64,000 bases of DNA, taken from Beverwykella pulmonaria. Taxonomy: Eukaryota; Ascomycota; Dothideomycetes; Pleosporales; Melanommataceae. The first letter of the stretch is position 1, and each line of letters starts with the position of its first letter. Positions 1-13,996 of the stretch are shown piece after piece. The notes beneath the pieces were generated by a model. The model did no database searches. It worked only from the letters and a program-made list of their open reading frames with translations, and was not told the origin of the DNA. Position numbers and translations under genes: made by a program. The stretch spans positions 649,431 to 713,430 of the forward strand of contig BCHH01000015.1 of assembly GCA_001599595.1 (NCBI GenBank), written 5' to 3'.

Positions 1-2133
<2,133 letters not shown>

Positions 2134-3044
2134 AGAAATGGTGGCGGTTGACTGCATACTTCCTTCTTGGGCTCTTAGGCGAATGGCATGGGTCTTGTGG
2201 TTGCTGTGGTTGATGAGCGACTCCAACAAAATTCAATGATTCCCACTTCATCACTCTTAGGAAGTGCTTGTGTCGACGTGATTGTTGTGCATGCAATAGT
2301 TCACACCTCCAGTACAAAATTATGGCCCTTCGTCATGAGTAAAGTCTACAATGGTCGTTGTGGGGCCATGTGGTGGATAAAGTCTTAGAGTCAATGACGA
2401 TATGACGGGAACAAAAAGGGTGCACCTCAGAAGGTTACAGATGTCGGACATCGCCATGTTTTGTTTTTCCATGTACATTCAAATCTTCGCATATGTGAGT
2501 CCTCTTTATTAACATGTGCAGCAGTTCTCTGCACATTTTCGTTGAGCATAGCCAGTCTGCACATTTCCCTTAGTATTGATATGAAATATTCTACAGATAC
2601 CGCCTGAAGCATTACGGAGCTGAATTTTGTTCGGTTCATCATTCGAGCAGAGAGTCAACCGGCATTGGTGGTGTGATAAAAAACCATTCCTCTTGCTTAG
2701 CCGAGCATTTCACGATGTGCTCTTTGCTCCGAACATTGAGCTACGGCAAGCCAGATAGCAAATATGAAGATCCCCCAATACTTAAATGCCAATTACCGTG
2801 CTCACTTTCCTAAATACAAACATAGCCGTGAATGTTTTCTATGTAGAGGGAAATCCCGGATCAGAGGCGAGGTGATCACATTCCGTTGCTCGCAGGGGAT
2901 TTTGTTCCGAGGTTTCGCGATCCAATCAGAGCTTCGCTAGATCAAAGCGCGCTTCAACTGATCATGGATGCATCTTCTGCTCTGAACATCGTCAGGACAC
3001 CTACAATACCCCAACGCTCTCCACTCCCCCGGCCTCCACCCACC
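2134..3044. other. Intergenic, RPL3 to SDH1
   Basis: No gene seen. Holds the RPL3 3' region and the SDH1 promoter, which includes a CCAAT box at 2922-2926. Confidence 0.6.
2922..2926 (+). promoter_or_regulatory. CCAAT box upstream of SDH1
   Basis: A CCAAT pentamer lies about 120 bp before the SDH1 start codon. The fungal CCAAT-binding (HAP) complex is known to control respiratory genes including succinate dehydrogenase, so the placement is sensible; a 5-bp match alone is weak evidence. Confidence 0.35.
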
Positions 3045-5310
3045 ATGAGCTGCCTCAGGATGCGTCGTCTACAGCTTGCGAGCCAGGTAAGCCCTTTGTG
3101 AAGCTCGATGCGCCACCTACCCATCACAATCCCACCCGGTCCCCTCCGCACCGAGGCGTGTGCCACACCCCGCGACCGCCTCGCAGCTGCATCGGCACCC
3201 TGCCGAGCTGTCTTGCCCGACATAGGGCAATTCCTTGTGAATTTTCTATGAGATTATTGCGGTAGTCAGGTTCAATGGCTGACATGTGTTGCAACAGCTG
3301 TCGAAAAGCATTCGCACCCCCGCCAGAGCTTTCTCGTCGACCCGCCCAGCCGCCCGCATATTCGCTACCGAACACTTGAAGGCAAAGGAGGCATCAGGCT
3401 TCATTTCCCGCAAGTACCCCGTGATAGACCACGAGTATGATGCCGTTGTCGTTGGAGCCGGAGGATCTGGTCTGCGAGCGGCATTCGGTCTCGCTGAAGC
3501 TGGCTTCAACACCGCCTGCATATCCAAGCTCTTCCCGACTCGGTCGCACACTGTAGCAGCCCAGGGAGGGATCAATGCTGCGCTGGGAAAGTAAGTCCAG
3601 GCATTGCGAATGTAGTGGTAAATATACGGAACACTAATGGTCTGTTTAGTATGCACGAGGACGACTGGCGGTGGCATATGTACGATACAGTCAAAGGTTC
3701 GGATTGGCTTGGTGACCAGGATGCTATCCATTACATGACGAGGGAAGCCCCTCAATCAGTCATCGAGCTCGAGAACTACGGTTGCCCATTCTCAAGAACA
3801 GAAGATGGCAAGATGTATGCCCAACAACTCGAACGTAGCTCTACATAGGTGCTAATATTCATTCAGCTATCAGCGTGCCTTTGGTGGCCAATCTCAGAAA
3901 TTTGGAAAGGGTGGACAGGCATACCGATGCTGTGCTGCCGCCGACAGAACGGGACACGCTCTTCTCCACACTCTCTATGGACAGTCTCTCCGACACAACA
4001 CCAAGTACTTTATCGAGTACTTTGCCACTGACCTGATCATGGAAGACGGCGTCTGCAAGGGCGTTATTGCTTACAACCAAGAAGACGGCACCATCCACAG
4101 ATTCATGGCCAAGAACACCGTGTTGGCTACTGGAGGCTACGGGCGTACCTACTTCAGCTGCACATCTGCCCATACTTGCACTGGTGACGGCATGGCCATG
4201 GTTGCTCGTGCCGGTCTTCCCAACCAGGATCTGGAGTTCGTCCAATTCCATCCTACTGGTATCTACGGCGCCGGTTGCTTGATCACAGAAGGCTCTCGTG
4301 GTGAGGGTGGTTACCTCCTCAACTCCGAGGGTGAGCGGTTCATGGAACGATATGCACCCACTGCCAAGGATCTAGCTTCCAGAGATGTCGTTTCTCGATC
4401 CATGACGCTCGAAATCCGCGAAGGCCGTGGCGTTGGGCCCGAGAAGGACCACATTTACCTCCAGCTCAGCCATCTCCCCCCTGAGGTTCTCCATGAACGT
4501 CTCCCTGGTATCTCTGAGACGGCTGCCATTTTTACCGGTGTCGACGTAACAAAGCAACCCATTCCCGTTCTGCCCACCGTCCACTACAACATGGGCGGTA
4601 TCCCCACCAAGTACACCGGCGAGGTCCTCACAGTCGACGAACAAGGAAAAGACAAGGTTGTCCCGGGTCTCTTCGCCTGCGGTGAAGCCGCCTGTGTCTC
4701 CGTCCACGGCGCAAACCGTCTCGGTGCCAACTCTCTCCTCGATCTTATCGTCTTCGGCCGTGCCGTCTCGCATACCATTCGCGACAACTTCTCCCCTGGC
4801 CAAAACGCAGGCTCCGTGGCTGCTGACGCTGGCGCCGAATCCATCTCCGTCATCGACCAGATCCGTACCGCCGATGGCCCCAAGTCAACCGCCGAGATCC
4901 GCCTTGCCATGCAAAAGACCATGCAAACCGACGTCTCCGTCTTCCGCACCCAAGAATCGCTCGATGAAGGTGTCCGCAAGATCCACGAAGTCGACGCCAC
5001 CTTCGCGGACGTCGGAATCAAGGACCGCAGCATGATCTGGAACTCTGATCTCGTTGAGACGCTCGAGCTACGAAATCTATTAACCTGCGCCGTGCAGACG
5101 GCCGAATCGGCCGCCAACCGCAAGGAATCGCGAGGTGCACACGCGCGCGAGGACTACCCGGAGAGAGACGACAAGGAGTGGATGAAGCACACACTGTCGT
5201 GGCAGAAGAAGCCTCATGGCGATGTGAAGTTGGGGTACAGGGCAGTTGTGAGCCACACGCTCGACGAGAATGAGTGCAAAGCTGTGCCGCCGTTCAAGAG
5301 AACGTACTAG
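3045..5310 (+). CDS. SDH1: Succinate dehydrogenase flavoprotein subunit
   Basis: Catalytic FAD subunit of mitochondrial complex II, oxidising succinate to fumarate. Exons 3045-3086, 3298-3590, 3650-3814 and 3867-5310 give 647 residues, usual for the family. The N-terminus is rich in Arg/Ser (presequence). GAGGSG at ~67-72 is the dinucleotide-binding loop; [10 protein letters not shown] follows, with the His (~98) that carries covalent FAD. Later come HPTGIYGAG and the C-terminal [14 protein letters not shown] substrate/FAD block. The exon joins LGN/MHEDDW and GKI/YQRAFGG restore conserved sequence. The first intron (211 bp) is longer than the others. An unspliced start at 3286 would give a protein beginning [11 protein letters not shown], so the exact N-terminus is uncertain. 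The gene converges on RPT1. Confidence 0.95.
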
Positions 5311-6016
5311 GCTGTTCGCGGCTTTGTTGCAAGTTTTTGAGAGGGAGTGGATTGGACGGTCCTGTATTGTATGTATATTGGATGGTGGGGAGTGGAAGTG
5401 GAGGTGGGAGCAAAATGCATTGTGACATGGGCCTGTTAGGGCTTATGAATGTGGTTGACTGATTGATCTGATCCCTTACGGTTCTCGTAAATATCTGAAT
5501 GGAAAAGATGGATTTGACATGTTCTGAATTGGTGTTTGAATTTACAGTGCTATGAGTTTGTTTTATCCAGATTATCTTGCGTCACAGAGAAGAATGAAAA
5601 ACATCCAAAGTCAGGATGCAGCACAATATAGCCACTACAGGTGGTGGCTATCGCATAATGAACACCTGCACGCCAGCTCTGTATGTCGAGAACCATCCCT
5701 CTTGTATAAACGCTAGAACTTTGTAAGGCTAACTTGATTCTTCTGCCCTCTAACCAAACCCGTTAGAGTTATTGTTCCTAAAGGATACTAGCACCCTCGT
5801 AGAGGTTACGCTTTTGTGTATTTAAGAGCTCTAATTACTGGGAGGGACATAAGGTAAGATGAATGTCAAGTTATATGAATTACGTCTATGCCTACATGAG
5901 TAGGTAGAGGAAGCATGGCCATACCGTCTGCATGCGCCAGCCCGAGTACTTGTACATAAGCGGCTAAGATCCCGACCCCTGACTCCAAGAATGCTTAATC
6001 CTTCGTTCTTCTTCCT
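5311..6016. other. Convergent intergenic, SDH1/RPT1 3' ends
   Basis: AT-richer spacer between two converging genes; no gene or repeat recognised. It must hold both 3' untranslated regions. Confidence 0.6.
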
Positions 6017-7616
6017 CTAGTTGTATTGCATATACGTAGCCGTGGAGTTGAACTTCAAGTTCCCCTTGATAACCTTGTCCACCGCCGCCAAGAAATCCTT
6101 CTCAGTCGCAACCTTCCTCCGGGCTCGAATAGCAAACATGCCTGCCTCGGTCGCCACACTTCTCAATTCCGCACCGGTGCTGTTCGGGCACAACCGTGAG
6201 ATGAGCTCCCATCGGATGTCTCTCTCGACACTCATGCTCTTAGCGTGAATACGGAGGATACTGGCACGACCCTCCATGTCTGGGAGCGAGAACTCAATCT
6301 TCCTGTCAATACGTCCAGGACGCATAAGTGCAGGATCTAGAGTTGATGGCCTATTGGTAGCGAACATGACCTTGATGTTGCCACGGGAGTCGAAGCCGTC
6401 GAGTTGCGTGATAAGTTCCAACATGGTTCGCTGGACTTCATTGTCTCCACCTGCTCCGTCATCGAAACGAGCACCCCCTACTGCATCGATTTCGTCGAAG
6501 AAGATGATACATGCCTTCTTTGTCCGCGCCATCTCGAACAGCTCGCGAACCATTCGTGCTCCCTCGCCGACGTACTTCTGGACAAGCTCAGAACCAATAA
6601 CTCGGATGAAAGTGGCGTCAGTTCGATTGGCAACAGCTCGGGCGCAGAGGGTTTTTCCAGTGCCAGGGGGACCGTAGAGGAGGGCGCCCTTGGGGGGATC
6701 GATACCGAGGTTCACGAAGCGTTCTGGGGAGAGGAGGGGCATTTCAACGACTTCACGGAGCTTCTCGATCTGCTCCTTGCAGCCTCCGACATCACCGTAC
6801 GTTACGTCGGGCTTGTCTTCGACCGTCATCATCGTCACGGAGGGGTCGATCTTCGGGGGAAGCGGAAGGAGAATCTGATACTTGTTCCGATCGACACTGC
6901 ATCATTGTTAACACCCATACGTCGAAACTAATACTGGGCTATGCGTACCCTACACGCATCCCCTCTTCGATATCCGTAGGTGACACTCGCTCGCCCAGGT
7001 TGACGACGAATTTGGCAATCTGCTTGACGTTGATGACATATTTGTTCTTCTCTGGGTCCTTCTCGTCTTGTATTATTTTGGTGCATCGGGCAACTTGGAG
7101 AGGCTGTTCTTCTTGCATTCGTTGCCGGTCGGCGGCGATATCCCAGAGATGCGGAGGTGCGAGCCCGGTGTCTGATTCCTTCACGCCTATGAAAAGGTCA
7201 GCACATATTTTCACTTCGGACAGATCCGGTAATAGTGCACCCGAGCAGTTACAGCAGGGTAAAGTAGCGGTAGACGGATCTTCTTGACGCTGGACCAGAA
7301 TCGTGGTCCTGGCCAAGAGGATCGCGTTTATCTTACGGAGATAATGAGGGCCAGCCATGCTTACCGATTTTATCGTTTATCGTTTGCTGTTTGTCCTTGA
7401 TCTCCTTTTCAAGCTTCTTCAGCTCTGCGGCGTATGGAGCAGCTCCATACGTCTTTAGCACCTGGATATCCCTAATTTCCTGCTTAGCCACTGTAGCCCA
7501 GAACGGCGCCATTGTACTTACTCATCGGAGAGAGGTGTAATCTTCTTCTCCTCTACCTCATCGTCCGCAAAGTTTTTCTGATACTTCTCCCAGCTTTGGC
7601 CCGTGGCGCTGGGCAT
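6017..7616 (-). CDS. RPT1: 26S proteasome AAA-ATPase Rpt1
   Basis: One of the six ATPases of the 19S base that unfold substrates and open the 20S gate. Exons on the minus strand: 7616-7522, 7471-7365, 7186-6949 and 6896-6017, giving 439 residues (human PSMC2 433). The N-terminal coiled-coil region is followed by the OB segment with [12 protein letters not shown], which is specific for Rpt1. The AAA module has Walker A GPPGTGKT (~222-229), Walker B FFDEID (~279-284), and the second-region arginines in [21 protein letters not shown]'s conserved block. The C-terminus is YMQYN, like the YMTYN of human Rpt1. The first acceptor was chosen at 7472 rather than the AG at 7480 because only it keeps the frame and yields [14 protein letters not shown]. 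It shares a 338-bp divergent promoter with CCT4. Confidence 0.96.
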
Positions 7617-7954
7617 GTTGATGGATGGTTTGTTTGGCGGCTGTTGGAGTTGTGGTGACGGCGGGGTTTTTTGGAGGTATCAAGGTGGTTTGGGCAATTA
7701 TGTCGTAGTCCAGAGCCTGGGAGATGGGAGATGGGAGAGTGAGCGAAGTGTGTTGTGTAATCCGTCAGGTAGGTAGCTGCGACAAGTGTCGGAGTGAGGG
7801 CGGCGTCGGCGGATCGGTGCTTGGCCACCCGCCGAAGTTTATCCGACGCGCCTCGAATTTGTTCGCGTCTTCAAGAAAATCGCAGGCTCCCGGTACACTC
7901 ACAGATCACCCACGATCCCCATTTTACGGCTTTTCTTCGAACTCTATACACAAC
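7617..7954. promoter_or_regulatory. Divergent promoter, RPT1 and CCT4
   Basis: Only 338 bp separate the start codons of the two oppositely oriented genes, so their promoters must overlap or abut. I see no unambiguous TATA box; short repeats of GGGAGATG occur near 7721-7738. Confidence 0.6.
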
Positions 7955-9959
7955 ATGGCTACTCAGATTGCAAGCGGAAGCGGCGGAAATGCTGCGTTCA
8001 GGGTACGTATAGCTACATGGAGCTATGAAAACATTGATTGACGAAGGCTCCAGGACAAGGAAAAGCCGAGGGCTGTCCGGATAGCCAATATTGTGGCGGC
8101 TAGAGGTGTGCAGGCGTACAATACACCCAGAGAAGCTTCAAGCTAATCTTTCACTTATAGCTGTGGCCGATGCGATTCGCACTGTATGTTGAACCCACCA
8201 TATCCTTCACATCCGACGAGACATACTCCCTTTTGTCACATACAGCATGACATTGTAGAGTCAAATTAATCTTTTGACTTCTCCCTAAATTCGCTATTTT
8301 TGGGCTCTGGGGTTGTTCTATCAGATGAGACAAGCGCGAAATCAGGCGCAAAATCAAGCGGGGCATTACAGTGCTAACATTTCATAGTCCCTTGGGCCCA
8401 AAGGAATGGACAAAATGGTGAGTAGCCTGTACCTTCCTTTATATATATAGCTCTAACGGAATTCAAAGATTCAAACTGGCAAAGGCGCGACCATCATCAC
8501 CAACGACGGCGCTACCATGCTCAACCAAATGAGTGTTCTGCACCCTTCCGCGAAGATGCTCGTCGACCTCGCACATGCCCAGGATATTGAGGCTGGAGAT
8601 GGCACAACGTCTGTTGTGGTAATAGCAGGAGCGTTGTTAGGTGCCGCTGAACGGTTACTGGGCAAGGGAATTCACCCCACCATAATATCGGAAGCTTTCC
8701 AGAGAGCGGCGGGCAAGGCGATCGAAATTCTCACAGATATGTCTATTCCCATCTCGCTCACCGACCGACCAACGCTTCTAAAGACTGCCACCACTGCTCT
8801 CTCCTCCAAGATCGTTGCACAAGAGCCCAAGTTGCCACAGATCGCTGTAGACTCGGTCCTCAAGGTCATCGATGTGAAGACTGCAGATAACGTCGACCTG
8901 AAGAATATCAGGATCCTCAAGAAGCCAGGCGGAACTATCGACGATAGTGAGATGCTGGACGGATTGGTGCTTAACCAGCCGGTGATCAAGAGTGCTGGAG
9001 GTCCGTCAATAAAGGAGAAGGCGCGGATTGGTCTGATCCAGTTCCAGCTCAGCCCCCCGAAACCAGACATGGAGAACCAGATTGTAGTGAACGACTACAG
9101 GCAGATGGACAAGATCCTGAAGGAAGAGCGGACATATTTGTTGAACATGGTTAAGAAGATCCAAAAGGCAAAGTGCAATGTTCTCTTTATACAAAAGTCG
9201 ATTCTGCGGGACGCCGTAAACGATCTTAGCCTGCATTTCCTTTCAAAACTCAAGATTCTTGTCATCAAGGATATTGAGCGAGAGGAAATCGAGTTCATTT
9301 GCAAGGCAAGCTCTCCCATCCCTTGGTAACAGGTGTATATTAACGCTTTGCAGAGCACCGGTTGCAAACCCATTGCCGACATCGACTCCTTTACGGAGGA
9401 CAAGCTCGGCTCTGCTGACCTGGTCGAAGAGGTCCAATCATCAGGCGCCCGCTACGTCAAAGTCTCAGGCGTGAAGACTGCTGCCACAACCGTCTCCATC
9501 GTCTGCCGAGGCGCAAATTCTCTCATTCTCGAGGAGACCGAACGTTCCCTGCATGACGCCCATTGTGCCATCCGCTCCCTTGTGAAGAAGAAGGCTCTGC
9601 TAGCTGGTGGCGGCGCCGCCGAAATCGAGATTGCACATCGACTCTCCATCCTCGCCCGCGAACTCTCCGGTACTGAGGCTATTTGCTGGAAGGCGTTTGC
9701 AGATGCCATGGAGGTTATTCCTACGACATTAGCGGAGAACGCCGGTCTGAATAGCATCAAGGTGGTTACGGAGCTGAGGCATAGACATGCCCAGAACCAG
9801 CGCAACGCTGGAATCAGCATCAAGAGTGGAGGCGTCAAGAACGATATGGCCGAGGAGAACGTGCTCCAGCCGTTGTTAGTCAGCACGAGTGCGATCGAAT
9901 TGGCCGCGGAGACAGTGAAGATGATCCTGAGGATCGACGATATTGCCTTGTCTCGATAG
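7955..9959 (+). CDS. CCT4: T-complex protein 1 subunit delta (CCT4)
   Basis: Subunit of the eight-membered cytosolic chaperonin TRiC/CCT, which folds actin and tubulin using ATP. Six exons: 7955-8002, 8054-8105, 8161-8183, 8388-8417, 8469-9305 and 9354-9959, coding 531 residues, the normal size. Group II chaperonin signatures are present: [24 protein letters not shown] (~94-98, ATP hydrolysis) and [10 protein letters not shown]. Exons 3 and 4 are only 23 and 30 bp. The last intron (9306-9353) begins with GC rather than GT: the coding frame stops at a TAA after 9329, and the only GT nearby would create a TGA at the junction, whereas AAG/gcaagc gives the expected [13 protein letters not shown]. 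Identification is certain. Confidence 0.96.
9306..9353 (+). other. GC-AG intron in CCT4
   Basis: Donor AAG/GCAAGC, branch-like TATTAAC, acceptor TTTGCAG; 48 bp. A canonical GT donor at 9325 would make a premature TGA at the junction. Confidence 0.85.
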
Positions 9960-12232
9960 AGCGCCGTTTACTCGGGCGGGGGAGTCTGTAAGTGAATAGG
10001 TATAGCAAAATGCCACAAGAATAATGACAAAACTCTCTCACTTGTCAAAGATGTCGTTCAAGGTATATTGCTACACACCAGTTTCTCCATGAACAGCTAC
10101 CGCTTCAGTTTCCTATTACAGAAGCTCGACTCCACTCCCCTCTATCTTTCTTTATTCAAATACTCCAATATTTGACTACTCATGGCACACTCCTACCCCT
10201 CGCCACCAGTATCGTCATGATTCGTGTCCAAGTTATTTCTGAATCGCAGTCACCAACCCCTCACCAAAAATCTGACCACACATAATTCCCACTCCAACCT
10301 CGTCAACTATCTATCCATCGATCATCGATCATCGACCATCGACCATCGACCATCGACCATCGACCATCGACCATCGACCATCGATCATTCATGCAACGTA
10401 CGCTGCTGTCGGCACATCTGCTTCCGGAAGCTTTAGGTATCCCACATGACCACTGCATGCCGCCTACCTCTCCTCCCGCGTCTTGTTTGCATGAAACGGG
10501 ACGGGACGAGACGATACGAGACGGGGTACAACACAAACAGCCGTTTGCAACGTCCTGACTCAGTCCGTCCTAGTTCTCCAGCCATAACACTGTCTTGAAT
10601 TCTATCAACACCTCAGAGTACCCCGCCCCAGCCTCCTCTGCACTTGAATGCCGCATCCATTGCCCGTGTGGCTTGGGATACTGCCGCTGTCGGCACATCT
10701 CATTCTAGCTGTTTGTCACCTCACCTCCACCCAATTACTATTACATAGCCTCTACCTCGGCATGGTAGACGCAGTCTCCCGCTCTAGACCAAAAATCCTG
10801 CACGTCCTACCTACCTCAGGTAGCACATGACTCACTCCCGTCTCTGAAGTAGAGTAAGAATGCCTTTGAGACACATTCGACCTTCCGCGATTCTTGCTAG
10901 ACTCATCTATAGACGAGCAGATTAGTCCACTGGACATGCAGCTCACCAACCCGTCGGCACGTCTTCGTTTGGCTGTACTCGGCTGTGAAGTGTAGAAATT
11001 CCCCCGACTTGGATTACATCGGTCTGGACCTCACTGCCAGAATATAACGCGCCCGCTTCTGCTTCCCCTTCGAGCGTCCTGCATACGTATTCCTTCACTT
11101 CACCTATCTACCTGCTTGAAACGTACATCACGTCCTTCACATATCTCACCACGTGCGAACGCGTGGCTTCCTCTGCATCCGATATTCGCTTAATACAATG
11201 CTCTAAATGGCCGTCCATTCACGCGGCAGAGTAAAAATTAGCACCCACCTCGACATACACAATCTTTGGCCAAAACACACCTCGCGAAGCTACATAGTCG
11301 TTCCATTAACTCGGTCCCTGCTGTCTCGTCTATGTGATTGGGTTTGCTGTACTGTACAGGACTGACTCGCACCCATACCACCCATGCCCTCGGGCTGCAA
11401 TAGCATGGTGCGAAAAGCTATGCAGGTGCAGAGTTTAAAATTCCAATTTCATGCAGGACAATCGGCACAAGCGCAGATCTCCCAAAAAAAACCACACCCG
11501 GCCCTTGAATTTCAAAGTCTAAGGAGGGAGGGGACCGCCGCGGCTCTTTCCCTTTGCTTTGCTCCCCCCCTCTCTGAGGCTCTGAGTCGGTAAACAGCTC
11601 GCCTCCATTGTGTCGGATGACTTCGGCACACTCACCCGGAGTCGCTTGCTATTCCTCGTCAGTTCGCCTCGTCACGAAATCTCGGCGAGGAGAATCATGA
11701 AATAGAAAAATAGTGGTTCAATGCGTAGTGCTTTTCATTTTCTGATTGGGTATCAGCGTATCCCCCATCTGGCCTGTCTGTCAGCTCGCGCCAGCCAGCC
11801 AGCGCACTGCAACTACAACAATCGCTGTCCTGCCCCTAATAGCAGTCAGCTACAGGCTATAATCATACGTGTACGTATGTAAGACCCCCACGACGGTGCA
11901 TCCTTCCACCCAATGCGCCATACAGGGCGCCACATTCATGCATTTCATCGTACATAAGAGAATGATCTCAATATCGGAATTTGACCCCAAACCAGCACGC
12001 CCATGACAACCATAAGCAAATAAAGAACGCCCGCTAAATTGCAATACATAGATTCAGCCATGCAGTAAATGTGGAAAACAGTTGCAAACGTTCAAGAGTG
12101 AGGTATTAGAAAGCAAGGTATAGGTAAAGTCTGGCCGTGAGTAGTTGTAGTTCGTTCGTTGTCCCTTCTCCAGAGCCGTAAATAGTGATTAAGAGCCATC
12201 ATAAATCGTATGTATGTACTGGGTGTGTGTAT
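9960..12232. other. Gene-poor convergent spacer, 2.3 kb
   Basis: Between the 3' ends of CCT4 and the hypothetical gene at 12233-13841. I find no convincing coding frame, RNA gene or mobile element. It contains a 10-copy heptamer repeat (10317-10386) and pyrimidine-rich low-complexity stretches. Confidence 0.6.
10317..10386. repeat. Heptamer microsatellite (ATCGACC)10
   Basis: Ten head-to-tail 7-bp units. The outer units are ATCGATC (two at the left, one at the right) and the seven inner ones ATCGACC; they differ by one base, suggesting internal expansion of the variant. Confidence 0.95.
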
Positions 12233-13841
12233 TTACCGCGTGCCCCGCTTGCTGGCCCGCTTGAAGAGTCGGCTCACGAGGTTTCCTTGCGGCTTTGGCT
12301 TAACAGCAAAGGCACCCTTGGCTCCGGTCATGTCGTCTGTCAAATGAAGCTCTTCCAGTGCAAACGGATCGTCTTTGCCTTTCGAACCGTATAATTGCTC
12401 CTCATCTGCTCTTAGATCTGGTCGAGTAAGCGTCATACGCAGCGTCATCTCACGATTCAACCGTCCAACCATTGGATGCATCGGGGGAAGCCCAGTTGAG
12501 TCCACAGACGAGAAGACCGACGGCGACACGTGCCTGGTATGGCGATGGAAAGACGGTCCTGCGCTGGAAGGTGTGAGGGGAGACTCAACATCCGTTTCGG
12601 ATTCTCCATCCGAGTCCGATTTGTCGTCATCATCGTGCTCGAGAAATGACATCCTGTCATCTTTAAGGAACGTCTGCATGTCTCGACTGAAATTGCGTGC
12701 ATCCGTGGAGATGGGAGGAAGATGGTAGCGGGGGGTAGTATTGATTTCATCCGTCGAAGACGATGGGAAACCAAACTCAACAGCCTCGTCAAACTTTTGC
12801 GCGGACGCGAGGAACATCCGTAGCTTCTTCCTTGCTTCCGGGTCCTGGTAGTGTGTGGCCTCTGGATCGAAGACTGGTGCTGTCGGAGTATGAGATGATC
12901 GTCGTCCTGAGTGCTGCGAGTTCGCTCGCTGATGCCATAACTGCGGTCCAAACATGGGTCCTTCCGTCATGATGGGAACAGAGGAAGTCGAATGGCGCAT
13001 GGGCATGCTGGTGAGGGAGAGGGTTCGTCGAAAGGAGGACGTAGGCCGCACACTCGAATGGGAAGCTCGCGAACTCATGGTGTCGAGATAGATCAGACTG
13101 GATTCAAGTTCGCTGTCCTTCTCTTGCACTGATTTGCGCGTGGATACTCGACTGGGGCTGATAGAGGACACAGATGAGGACCTTTTCAATGACCGTCCAC
13201 GTTGATAAGTGCTGTCGTCGTCGAGAAAGTCGAACTGGAATTCGTCGAAGCGTTGCTTCTCGAACTCCTGGAGGTCGGAGTGGGGCAAAGGCGAAGGCGA
13301 AGGCGAAGGCGAAGGCGGTGGCGGCTGGTCACACTTTCCAATAAGCAATATCTGCTCCTCGCGAGAGAACTGCAGCTTGCGGACCTTGTCAGGAAGCGAC
13401 AAGAAGAACAGGGCGTCGGCCTGGGTGATATCGTGATCCTGGCGTAGGCTCTCGGCTTTTCTAAGTCGGCGATGTATCGACCCTAGAGTCAGCGAGTAAC
13501 TCTGTTTGGCGAGGGTGGAGGCGTGGGAGGGGCAGCGAGACGAAGAGTTTGGCGACTGGTGCTGGAGCTGCTCTGCAATGCGCAGACGCTCGAGGGATGA
13601 AAAGTATTTTCTCCTGGGGTAATGGTCAGCATGTTGGTTTGTGCGGGCTCGACCATCGCTGTCAGGTACAGAACAGTGGTGGGGTGGAAATTGAGGATTC
13701 ATGCATCCCGCTGCAAACGTGATTTGCCAGGATGATGTGATTGTGATAGGGGCGCATTATCGCAACTCACCTCACTGCGTAGGGCAAGGCGTCGTATTCG
13801 GCATAAGAGAAGGACGCAGTTGCGCCTGACTTAGTCTTCAT
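12233..13841 (-). CDS. Hypothetical Ser/Pro-rich protein
   Basis: Unrecognised protein of 483 residues. Two exons on the minus strand: 13841-13771 and 13613-12233; the join reads YAVRRKYFSSLERLRIAEQL. No membrane segment or signal peptide. The N-terminal ~120 residues (helical, basic, with a DALFFLSLPDKVRKLQFSREEQ block) look most ordered. A PSPSPSPSP run follows, encoded by a GGCGAA hexamer repeat at ~13290-13315; then Ser/Arg-rich low-complexity sequence with RRTLSL-like phosphorylation-prone motifs, an acidic patch (EHDDDDKSDSDGESETD), and a basic C-terminus LVSRLFKRASKRGTR. Likely an intrinsically disordered phosphoprotein; cellular role unknown. A frame of ~480 codons with a clean intron supports a real gene. 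Confidence 0.8.
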
Positions 13842-13968
13842 GGCGCCGGTTCGAGGACGGCGTGGGTAGTAGGACGGGAGGTTGCGCACCACGCGTGACG
13901 TGGGGATCTAGGTACATATGTCGACAGGCGGGAGAGGGCCCTGGCCGGCCTGCGCGCTGGCAGAGGGG

Positions 13969-13996
13969 GCGTTGGCGTTGGCGTTGGCGTTGGCGT
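13969..13996. repeat. Hexamer repeat (GGCGTT), about 4.5 copies
   Basis: Perfect tandem GGCGTT units in the leader region of the 12233-13841 gene, ~130 bp before its start codon. Confidence 0.85.

Noticed and set aside
10224..10436. 70-codon frame through the heptamer repeat
   Set aside because: Its only repetitive peptide comes from the microsatellite, with no other coding signs.
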